Below, one piece after another: positions 5,470 to 12,573 of a DNA stretch of 16,943 bases. This stretch comes from Ruminococcaceae bacterium UBA5401 (lineage in GTDB: Bacteria > Bacillota > Clostridia > Oscillospirales > Acutalibacteraceae). Numbering within the stretch: position 1 is the first letter of the stretch; every line of letters starts with the position of its first letter. Made by a program: the position numbers and the translations under genes. Location: positions 12,451-29,393 of the forward strand of contig DHOB01000069.1 of assembly GCA_002409675.1 (NCBI GenBank), given 5' to 3'. The notes under the pieces were generated by a model, which worked only from the letters and a program-made list of their open reading frames with translations, was not told where the DNA came from and did not search any database.

Positions 5470-6629
5470 CCGAAAAACTCTATGATTCCAACGCCTATCT
5501 CAAAATTTTTGCCGCCCATGTCGTCGGCTGCCGCAGGCAGGGGAAAACCTTTGCCGTGACCCTCGACCGCACCGCGTTTTACCCGGAAGGCGGCGGCCAG
5601 CCGGCGGATACGGGCGTGCTGAACCTCGCCAACGTGCTGGACGTGCAGGAAAGCGGAGGCGAAATCGTCCACCGCACCGACCGGCCCCTGCCGGAAGGGG
5701 CCCTGGTCTTCGGCGGCATCGACTGGACCCGCCGCTTCCGCCGCATGCAGCAGCACACGGGGGAGCACATCGTGTCCGGCGTCGCGCACCGTCTGTTCGG
5801 CGCCGAGAACGTCGGGTTCCATATGGGGGAGGCCTTCCTGACCGTCGACTGGAACGTGCCGATAGGCCCGGACGGCCTCGCGGCAGTCGAGCGCCTTGCC
5901 AACGAGGCCGTGTACCGCGACCTTCCGGTCCGGGCGGAGTACCCGGAGCCCGACGTGCTGAAGCGCCTGCGGTACCGCAGCAAAAAAGAGCTGACCGGCC
6001 CGGTCCGGATTGTGACCGTGCCGGGGTACGACGTCTGCGCCTGCTGCGGGACCCACGTCGCCCGCACGGGCGAAATCGGCGCCGTCAAGCTGCTTAGCGC
6101 GCAGAACTACAAGGGCGGCACGCGCATCACCATGGCCTGCGGCGCCCAGGCCATGGAGGCGTTCGGCGAAAGGCTGCGGATTACCGACGCGCTCTCCAAT
6201 CTGCTCTCGGCCAAAACGGAAAAAATCGAGCCGGCGGCCGAGCATATCCTCACTGAAAACGAAGAGCTCAAGCGCCAGGTCTCCGCCCTGCGCGGCCGCA
6301 TCCTCGAGATGAAGGCCGCGGCGGTCCCGGAAAACGGCGGAAACGCCTGCGTGTTCGAGGAGGGCCTTTCGCCGGACGACCTGCGGCGCTTCGCCCTGCT
6401 GCTGGCCGGGCGCTGCGGCGGCACGGCGGCCGTGTTCAGCGGGGAGAACGGCCGGTACCGCTACGCGGCCGCGGCCAAGAACCGGGACGTGCGCCCGTTC
6501 GGAAAGGCCCTGAACGCCGCGTTCTCGGGGCGCGGCGGCGGCTCTGCGGAGCTGGTTCAGGGCTCCGTCAAAGGGGAGGAAAAGGCCGTGCGGGCTTTCT
6601 GCCGCCAGGCGGCCCGACCCGACCCGTGA
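5466..6629 (+). CDS. alaX: Alanyl-tRNA editing protein, AlaX type with DHHA1 domain
   Basis: AlaX proteins hydrolyse tRNA(Ala) wrongly charged with serine or glycine, acting in trans like the editing domain of alanyl-tRNA synthetase. The 387-residue product carries the PEGGGQPADTG motif (40-50), zinc-ligand motif HTGEH (His97, His101), and CCGTHVARTGEIG, where Cys193 and His197 form the second half of the HxxxH/CxxxH site. A coiled-coil-like stretch at about 245-285 (ENEELKRQVSALRGRILEMK) links to a C-terminal DHHA1 domain (about 300-385) ending with the GGGSAELVQGSVKG motif. The length suits the long AlaX-L class, and there is no synthetase catalytic core. GGAGG (5456-5460) supports ATG 5466, and the ATGA overlap couples it to the DUF2156 gene. 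A GC-rich stem-loop follows. Confidence 0.93.
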   Translation: MTEKLYDSNAYLKIFAAHVVGCRRQGKTFAVTLDRTAFYPEGGGQPADTGVLNLANVLDVQESGGEIVHRTDRPLPEGALVFGGIDWTRRFRRMQQHTGEHIVSGVAHRLFGAENVGFHMGEAFLTVDWNVPIGPDGLAAVERLANEAVYRDLPVRAEYPEPDVLKRLRYRSKKELTGPVRIVTVPGYDVCACCGTHVARTGEIGAVKLLSAQNYKGGTRITMACGAQAMEAFGERLRITDALSNLLSAKTEKIEPAAEHILTENEELKRQVSALRGRILEMKAAAVPENGGNACVFEEGLSPDDLRRFALLLAGRCGGTAAVFSGENGRYRYAAAAKNRDVRPFGKALNAAFSGRGGGSAELVQGSVKGEEKAVRAFCRQAARPDP

Positions 6630-6633
6630 CCCT

Positions 6634-6663
6634 GCGGGACTGCACGGGCAAGGGCAGTCCCGC
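6634..6663 (+). terminator. Stem-loop after alaX, possible terminator
   Basis: Perfect 10-bp arms GCGGGACTGC (6634-6643) and GCAGTCCCGC (6654-6663) around a 10-base loop, just after the alaX stop. No T tract follows; the pyrG -35 box starts three bases later. It may be a factor-assisted terminator or an RNA end stabiliser. Confidence 0.5.
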
Positions 6664-6666
6664 CGC

Positions 6667-6696
6667 TTGACAATGTCCTGCGGGGGGCGGTATAAT
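6667..6696 (+). promoter_or_regulatory. Consensus sigma-A promoter for pyrG
   Basis: TTGACA (6667-6672) and TATAAT (6691-6696) both match consensus exactly, with an 18-base spacer that contains a run of six Gs. The start would lie near 6703, giving a leader of about 78 bases with a T7 run (6709-6715) and a small hairpin ATGAT/ATCAT (6737-6751). Confidence 0.88.
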
Positions 6697-6780
6697 TTTG
6701 GCTGATTGTTTTTTTACGGCGGAGAGGCTCAAGCCCATGATTTTATATCATTTACATAAATTCCGAGGATGGAGGGCATT

Positions 6781-8409
6781 ATGTCTGCAAAGTATATTTT
6801 TGTGACCGGAGGCGTGGTTTCCGGCCTGGGGAAAGGGATTACCGCGGCGTCCCTCGGCAGGCTGCTGAAGGCGCGCGGCCTGCGCATCACCATTCAGAAA
6901 TTCGACCCTTACCTGAACGTCGACCCCGGCACCATGAACCCGTTCCAGCACGGGGAGGTCTTTGTGACCGACGACGGGGCGGAGACCGACCTCGACCTCG
7001 GCCACTACGAGCGGTTTATCGATGAAAACCTCACGCAGAACAGCAATGTGACTTCCGGCAGGATTTACTGGAACGTGATCCAGAAAGAGCGCAACGGGGA
7101 CTACGGCGGCGGCACGGTGCAGGTGATTCCCCACATCACAAACGAAATCAAGGAGCGCATCTACGAGGGGAAAGAAAACGTCGACGTCGCCATCATCGAG
7201 GTCGGCGGGACGGTCGGCGATATCGAGAGCCAGCCGTTTCTCGAGGCAATCCGCCAGTTCGCCATCGAGGTCGGGCGCTCCAACTGCCTGTTCATCCACG
7301 TCACGCTGGTCCCGTACCTCGCCTGTTCGCACGAACATAAATCCAAGCCGACGCAGCACAGCGTCAAAGAGCTGCTTTCCATCGGGATTCAGCCGGATAT
7401 CATCGTCCTTCGGTCCGAGAAGGCGGTGGGGGAGGAAATCAAGAAGAAAATCGCACTTTTCTGCAATGTCGCGGAAAACTGTGTGATTGAGAATCTGGAC
7501 CTCCCCCTTCTTTATGCCGTTCCGCTCGCCCTGCGGGAGGAAAAACTGGACGACATCGTCTGCAAGCGGCTCGGCCTCGACACGCCCGGCCCGGATCTCG
7601 GCGACTGGATCACCATGGTCCACACCGCCATGTCTTTAACGGAGAGCGTCACGGTCGCCATCGTGGGCAAATACGTCGGCCTGCGCGACGCCTACCTGAG
7701 CGTCGCGGAGGCGCTCACGCACGGCGGCTTCGGCAACAAGGTGAAGGTCAACATCAAATGGGTGGATTCCGAAACCGTCGAGGACGAGAACGTCGGGGAG
7801 ATTTTCTCCGAGGTGGACGGCATCCTGGTGCCGGGCGGCTTCGGCCAGCGGGGAATCGAAGGCATGATTCGGGCCGTCCGCTATGCGCGCGAAAACGGCG
7901 TGCCGTTCCTCGGCATCTGCCTGGGGATGCAACTCGCCCTGATTGAGTTTGCGCGCTCCGTCCTCGGCCTTGCGGACGCCAACTCCGCGGAGTTCGACCC
8001 GCAGAGCACCAACCATGTCATCGACCTGATGCCGGAGCAGAGGGGCGTGGTGCAGCTGGGGGGGACCATGCGCCTGGGCAAATACCCGTGCAAGCTGCTG
8101 CCCGGCTCCAAGGCTGCCAAACTGTACGGCGGGGCGGGCGTCGTCTATGAACGGCACCGCCACCGCTTCGAGGTCAACAACGACTACCGCCAGCGCTTTG
8201 AAAAGGCGGGCGTCGTGTTCAGCGGCAGGTCGCCGGACGACCGCATCGTGGAGATGATGGAGATTCCCGCCCACCCGTGGTTCTTCGGCTCCCAGTTCCA
8301 CCCGGAGTTCCGCTCGCGCCCCAACCGGCCCCATCCGCTTTTTCAGGGCCTGATAGGCGCCGCGAAGGAATTCAAGTCCAGGAATAACGAGCAGCTCAAG
8401 CTGGACTGA
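6781..8409 (+). CDS. pyrG: CTP synthase (glutamine-hydrolysing)
   Basis: Converts UTP to CTP with ATP and ammonia released from glutamine, the last step of de novo pyrimidine nucleotide synthesis. The 542-residue product has the usual length. The N-terminal synthase domain shows the P-loop VTGGVVSGLGKG (8-19, Lys18), KFDPYLNVDPGTMNPFQHGEV and the conserved HEHKSKPTQHS stretch. The C-terminal class-I glutaminase domain (about 290-530) has the nucleophile Cys380 in GICLGMQ and the His507/Glu509 pair in FGSQFHPEF. ATG 6781 follows GGAGGG (6771-6776) and gives the family start MSAKYIFVTGG; the in-frame ATG at 6769 overlaps that site and is rejected. It is probably the first gene of its unit. I see no B. 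subtilis-type GGGC start with an attenuator hairpin in the short leader. Confidence 0.99.
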   Translation: MSAKYIFVTGGVVSGLGKGITAASLGRLLKARGLRITIQKFDPYLNVDPGTMNPFQHGEVFVTDDGAETDLDLGHYERFIDENLTQNSNVTSGRIYWNVIQKERNGDYGGGTVQVIPHITNEIKERIYEGKENVDVAIIEVGGTVGDIESQPFLEAIRQFAIEVGRSNCLFIHVTLVPYLACSHEHKSKPTQHSVKELLSIGIQPDIIVLRSEKAVGEEIKKKIALFCNVAENCVIENLDLPLLYAVPLALREEKLDDIVCKRLGLDTPGPDLGDWITMVHTAMSLTESVTVAIVGKYVGLRDAYLSVAEALTHGGFGNKVKVNIKWVDSETVEDENVGEIFSEVDGILVPGGFGQRGIEGMIRAVRYARENGVPFLGICLGMQLALIEFARSVLGLADANSAEFDPQSTNHVIDLMPEQRGVVQLGGTMRLGKYPCKLLPGSKAAKLYGGAGVVYERHRHRFEVNNDYRQRFEKAGVVFSGRSPDDRIVEMMEIPAHPWFFGSQFHPEFRSRPNRPHPLFQGLIGAAKEFKSRNNEQLKLD

Positions 8410-8439
8410 TTTTTCGGCGGGCGAAATTTCTTCAAATAT

Positions 8440-8500
8440 CTTCAGAACGAATAAAACTGCCAAATCATGCCAATGATTTTCCTGAACGCTTCAGAACGGA
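8440..8500 (+). repeat. Direct repeat CTTCAGAACG(A/G)A before spoIIR
   Basis: CTTCAGAACGAA at 8440-8451 and CTTCAGAACGGA at 8489-8500 match at 11 of 12 bases, 49 bases apart, in the 105-base gap between pyrG and spoIIR. The second copy runs into the Shine-Dalgarno site. It may be chance or a small duplication. Confidence 0.4.
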
Positions 8501-8514
8501 AGGAGAATCTCGGC

Positions 8515-9129
8515 ATGAAAGTATGGGAAAAATCGCTTTGCCTCGCGTTTGCCCTGACCGTCCTTTTCAGCTTTGCGGGCTTCGCGGCGGGCTGTGAAGA
8601 TATTCCGAACCATATTCTGCGGCTGCATGTTCTGGCGAATTCCGACAGCCGCGAAGACCAGGCCCTGAAGCTGAAAGTCCGTGACCGCATCCTCGCGGAA
8701 AGCGCCGGGATGCTGGACGGCGTCAAGACCAGGGAAGAGGCCGAGCGCGCCGTCGCCGAAAACCTGCCCCGGCTGCAGAAAGCCGCCGAGGACGAGGTCC
8801 GGAAGCAGGGGGCTTCCTGCCCGGTGCGCGCGGAGCTAGCCAACCTGTACTTCACCTCGCGCCGGTACGGGGACGTGACCCTGCCGGCGGGCCGGTACGA
8901 CGCGCTGCAGGTCACGCTCGGCACCGGCAAAGGGCACAACTGGTGGTGCGTGCTGTTCCCGGCCCTGTGCCTGCCCGCGGCGGAGGCGCCCGCCGAGCTG
9001 CAGGACGTGCTCGACCGCGGCGAGATGGAAATCGTCGAGGGAAAAGACGGGGAAGGCTATATCCTCAAATTCAAATCCGTCGAGCTGTACCAGCAGTTCC
9101 GCGGCTGGCTGCAGCAGCGGTTCGGCTGA
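8515..9129 (+). CDS. spoIIR: Stage II sporulation protein R, forespore signal for pro-sigma-E processing
   Basis: SpoIIR is made in the forespore under sigma-F, is secreted into the intermembrane space and triggers the protease SpoIIGA to activate pro-sigma-E in the mother cell. The 204-residue product has an N-terminal hydrophobic signal segment (about 7-26: LCLAFALTVLFSFAGFAAG), then the family motifs LRLHVLANSDS (35-45) with DQALKLKVRD (48-57), and the C-terminal block RRYGDVTLPAGRYDALQV followed by GKGHNWWCVLFPALCL, with the HNWWC centre at 141-145. AAGGAG at 8500-8505 sits nine bases before ATG 8515; the frame stays open to 8467, but starting there would put 16 residues before the signal segment. 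Sigma-F control is known for the family; GAATA (8449) followed 15 bases on by GCCAATGAT is only a weak promoter candidate. Confidence 0.96.
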   Translation: MKVWEKSLCLAFALTVLFSFAGFAAGCEDIPNHILRLHVLANSDSREDQALKLKVRDRILAESAGMLDGVKTREEAERAVAENLPRLQKAAEDEVRKQGASCPVRAELANLYFTSRRYGDVTLPAGRYDALQVTLGTGKGHNWWCVLFPALCLPAAEAPAELQDVLDRGEMEIVEGKDGEGYILKFKSVELYQQFRGWLQQRFG

Positions 9130-9166
9130 GGGCGGCGGCTCCGGGTTCCAGAGCGGCGAAGCGCGG

Positions 9167-9196
9167 TTTTTCCTCCCGGCCTGTTTATGGTATAAT
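9167..9196 (+). promoter_or_regulatory. Extended -10 promoter for addBA
   Basis: TATAAT (9191-9196) is preceded by TGG (9188-9190), an extended -10 element, with a weak -35 TTTTTC (9167-9172) 18 bases upstream. The start near 9203 gives a very short leader with GGGAGG (9206-9211) before ATG 9220. Confidence 0.7.
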
Positions 9197-9219
9197 ACGG
9201 GGGACGGGAGGAAGAGGCC

Positions 9220-12200
9220 ATGCTTCGTTTTGTTTTCGGGCGCTCCGGCAGCGGGAAGACCCGGGCGGTGCGGCTCGCGCTGAAAGAGAAGGCCCGGGCC
9301 GGCGGGGAGCGGCTGATGCTGATTGTGCCGGAGCAGGCCTCGTTTGAAAACGAGCGCGCAATGCTCCGGCTGCTGGGCGCGCGGGAGGCGCGGCGCGTTT
9401 CGGTGACCAGTTTTTCCCGCCTTGTGGACGCGGTGCAGCGCCGGTGCGGCGGGTTTGCCGGCCGCCGGCTGGACGACGGGGGCCGCAGCATCTTTATGAG
9501 CCTCGCCATCGGGCAGGTGCGCGACAAGCTGGAAATCTACCGCAAAAACGCGGAGAGCACCGAGCTGGTCGGCCTGATGCTCGACATTTCCGCCGAGCTG
9601 AAGATGTGCGCCGTCGGGCCGGAAAAGCTGGAGCAGGCCGCCGCGCGCCTGCCGCAGGGAACCCTGCGGAAAAAACTGCGGGAAGTTTCCCTGATTCTCT
9701 CCGCTTACGACGCGCTGGTGGCCCGCAGCTTCCTCGACCCCCTCGACGACCTCACGCGCCTGAAGGACATCCTTGCGCGGCACGATTTTTTCGCCGGCTT
9801 CACGGTGATGGTGGATTCCTTCCAGAGCTTCACCGTGCAGGAGTACGGGGTTCTGGAGCTGATTCTGCGGCAGGCGGACGAGGTGGACGTGACGCTCTGC
9901 GCCGACGGGCTCGGCGGCCCGGAGGACGAATCCGGGCTGTTTGCCATCGCGCGCCGCACGGCGCAGGTCCTGATGCGCCTGGCCGGGAGAAACGGCGTGC
10001 GCGTCGCGCCGCCGCGGGTGCTGGAGGGCGGCCGGCGCTTCCGGAACCCGGCCCTCGCCGCGCTGGAGGCGGGGGCTTACCGCCCGGCGCGCAGCGTGTA
10101 CCGCGGTCCCTGCGGGGGCGTGGCGGTCTACGAGGCGAAAAACCGCTACGACGAGGCCGCGTTCGTCGGCGCGGCCATCCGCAACCTGGTCATCCGCAAG
10201 CACTACCGCTACCGCGATTTTGCGGTGATTGCGCGCACCACGCAGCCCTATATCGGCATCCTCGACTCCGCGCTGGAGCGCTGGGAGATTCCGTATTTCA
10301 TGGACAGGCCGGAGCACATCGACGCCGAGCCGCTGATGCGCCTGGTCCTTTCCGCGTTCCGCGCCGTGCAGCACGGCCTGCGGTCGGACGACGTCTTTCT
10401 CTACCTGAAAACCGGCCTCGCGGGCCTTTCGACCGCCCGGATTTCGGAGCTGGAAAATTACACGTTCGTCTGGAATCTTTCGGGGAAAAAATGGAAAGAG
10501 GAGTGGACGGACCACCCGGAGGGCTTCGGCGCGAAATTTTCGGAGGCGGATTCCCGGCTCCTCTCGCGCATCAACGATTCCAGGCGCAGGGCCGTGGAGC
10601 CGCTCCTGCGCCTGGCGCAGGCCACCGACGGCGAGAAAACCGGCGAGGAGATGGCCGCCGCGGCCTACCGCCTGCTGGAGGACACGGGCGCGGCCGGCAA
10701 CCTGCGCGCCTTTGCGGGCAGGCTTTCGCGCCGGGGAAGCCCCGCCGCGGCCGAGCGGGAGCTGCGGACGTGGGACCTGCTGATGAACGTGCTGGACCAG
10801 ACGGCGCTGGTGATTGGGAAAATGGGCATCACGCGGACGCGGTACGCGGAGCTGCTGCGCCTGATCATCCAGTCGGAGCGCATCGCAAGCATCCCGCAGG
10901 GGCTGGACGAGGTCACGGTCGGCGACGCGGACCGCATCCGGACTTCAGAGCCGAAGGTCGTCTTTCTGATAGGCGCGGCGCGCGGGGAGTTTCCGCTCGC
11001 GCCGGGCGGGAACCGCGTGTTCAGCGACGGCGAGCGCCGCAGACTGATTCGCCTCGGCCTGCCGCTCAACGACCTTTCGGAGGGCGCGGCGCTTCAGGAG
11101 CGCTTTCTGGCTTACTCGGCGATGAGCGCGCCCTCCGAGCGGCTGTACATCACCTATCCCGTTTCCGACGGATCCGGCGGCGGGCTTTCCCCCTCGTCGA
11201 TTCCGGCCGAGGCGCGCGCGGTGCTGCAGAATGTTCCGGCGCTGGACGAGTATGCGCTGCAGCCGGTCTGGTTCGCCTGCGCCGAGGCGCCGGCCATGGA
11301 GCTGACCGCCCGCAAATGGAATTCCGGCGACACGCTTTCCGCCACACTCAAGGCCCTGTTCAGGAGCCGCGGGCAGAGCGGCCGCCTCGCCGCGGCGGCC
11401 CGCGCCGCGGGGAAGGCGCCGGCCGGCTTTGCCGACCGCGGCGCCGCCCGCGCCCTGTTCGGGGACCGGATGCGCGTCTCCGCCACCCAGATTGAAAAAT
11501 TCTACCTGTGCCGGTTCCAGTATTTCTGCCGGTACGGGCTCAACGTGCGGGAGCGCCGCGCCGCGGAGCTGAACGCGCTGGAGTACGGCAGCCTGATGCA
11601 CTTTCTGCTGCAGCGGCTGTTCCAGAACATCGGCGCCGAGGCCGTCTGCGCCATGAAGCCGGAAGAACTGCGCCGGCGGATTGTGGGGTTCCTCGACGAG
11701 TACGTCGCGATGATGTTCGGCGGGCTGGAAAACCGCACGCCCCGCTTTACATACCTGGTCGGCCGCATCGCGGACGCCGCGCGCGTCGTCGCCGGCCACA
11801 TCGCGCGGGAGCTCTGCCAGAGCGGCTTCCGCCCCGTGGATTTCGAGCTGGAAATCGGCGGCGCCGTCGGCCCGCTCCGGATTGCGCTGCCGGGCGGCGG
11901 CGAGGTCAGCGTGGACGGAAAAATCGACCGCGTGGACCTGATGGACCGCGGCGGCAAGCGCTACCTCAGAATCGTCGATTACAAGACGGGCAGAAAGGAA
12001 TTCCGGCTTTCCGACATCCTGTACGGAATCAACATGCAGATGCTGATTTACCTCGCCGCGCTGTGCGAGAACGGCGGCGGGCGGTACGGCGATTTCCGCC
12101 CGGCCGGCGTCCTGTACGCCCCGGCGAACCGCCCCTCCGTTTCCGCCGGGCGGGACGCCCCGCCGGAGGCGCTGCGGGTGAAGGCGGAGCGCCAGCTGAG

Positions 12201-12573
12201 GATGGACGGCCTGGTGCTGGACGACCCGCAGGTGATTGCGGCGATGGACCGCGAGGCGAAGGGCCGCTATATCCCCGTGGCGCTGAAGGGCGGCCTGCCG
12301 AGCCGGCGCGACCACGTGGTTTCCCCGGCGGAGCTGAAGGCGGTTCTCGGTTACCTGAAGACCCTGATTGCGGACATGGCCCGCGAGCTGCGGAACGGCG
12401 AAATCGGCGCGGTGCCGCTGAACGGCGACAAGCACAGCGCCTGCGAATGGTGCCCGTATTCCTCCGTGTGCGGCCACGAGCGCGACGACCCGGAGCGCCG
12501 GATGCAGAGCTGGGACCGGCAGGCCGCCATGGAAGAGCTGAAAAAAGCCGGGAAGGGAGGGCCGGGCGCATGA
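9220..12573 (+). CDS. addB: ATP-dependent helicase/nuclease subunit B
   Basis: AddB pairs with AddA to process double-strand DNA ends for homologous recombination, as RecBCD does in enteric bacteria. The 1,117-residue product starts with a Walker A motif GRSGSGKT (7-14) typical of AddB. The C-terminal RecB-family nuclease domain shows YGSLMHFLLQ, Asp903 in GKIDRVD and Asp920-Tyr-Lys922 in IVDYKTG. The four cysteines of the AddB iron-sulfur cluster are visible: Cys764 (FYLCRFQYFC) and Cys1075, Cys1078, Cys1084 (CEWCPYSSVC). In the family the middle part is an inactivated helicase that recognises Chi; I did not verify motif by motif. GGGAGG lies eight bases before ATG 9220. The stop overlaps the addA start as ATGA (12570-12573), so subunit synthesis is coupled. 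Confidence 0.96.
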   Translation: MLRFVFGRSGSGKTRAVRLALKEKARAGGERLMLIVPEQASFENERAMLRLLGAREARRVSVTSFSRLVDAVQRRCGGFAGRRLDDGGRSIFMSLAIGQVRDKLEIYRKNAESTELVGLMLDISAELKMCAVGPEKLEQAAARLPQGTLRKKLREVSLILSAYDALVARSFLDPLDDLTRLKDILARHDFFAGFTVMVDSFQSFTVQEYGVLELILRQADEVDVTLCADGLGGPEDESGLFAIARRTAQVLMRLAGRNGVRVAPPRVLEGGRRFRNPALAALEAGAYRPARSVYRGPCGGVAVYEAKNRYDEAAFVGAAIRNLVIRKHYRYRDFAVIARTTQPYIGILDSALERWEIPYFMDRPEHIDAEPLMRLVLSAFRAVQHGLRSDDVFLYLKTGLAGLSTARISELENYTFVWNLSGKKWKEEWTDHPEGFGAKFSEADSRLLSRINDSRRRAVEPLLRLAQATDGEKTGEEMAAAAYRLLEDTGAAGNLRAFAGRLSRRGSPAAAERELRTWDLLMNVLDQTALVIGKMGITRTRYAELLRLIIQSERIASIPQGLDEVTVGDADRIRTSEPKVVFLIGAARGEFPLAPGGNRVFSDGERRRLIRLGLPLNDLSEGAALQERFLAYSAMSAPSERLYITYPVSDGSGGGLSPSSIPAEARAVLQNVPALDEYALQPVWFACAEAPAMELTARKWNSGDTLSATLKALFRSRGQSGRLAAAARAAGKAPAGFADRGAARALFGDRMRVSATQIEKFYLCRFQYFCRYGLNVRERRAAELNALEYGSLMHFLLQRLFQNIGAEAVCAMKPEELRRRIVGFLDEYVAMMFGGLENRTPRFTYLVGRIADAARVVAGHIARELCQSGFRPVDFELEIGGAVGPLRIALPGGGEVSVDGKIDRVDLMDRGGKRYLRIVDYKTGRKEFRLSDILYGINMQMLIYLAALCENGGGRYGDFRPAGVLYAPANRPSVSAGRDAPPEALRVKAERQLRMDGLVLDDPQVIAAMDREAKGRYIPVALKGGLPSRRDHVVSPAELKAVLGYLKTLIADMARELRNGEIGAVPLNGDKHSACEWCPYSSVCGHERDDPERRMQSWDRQAAMEELKKAGKGGPGA

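Noticed and set aside
8411..8430. Hairpin TTTCG/CGAAA just after pyrG as a terminator
   Set aside because: Only a five-base, AT-rich stem with a short T run; too weak to call.
9444..11495. A 683-codon plus-strand frame inside addB
   Set aside because: Arg/Gly/Ala-rich shadow frame with no domain, fully inside addB.
11508..12569. Open extension of the addA frame 354 codons upstream
   Set aside because: It lies wholly within addB in another frame, is low-complexity Arg/Gly/Ala-rich, and addA has a proper overlapping start with a ribosome site at 12570.
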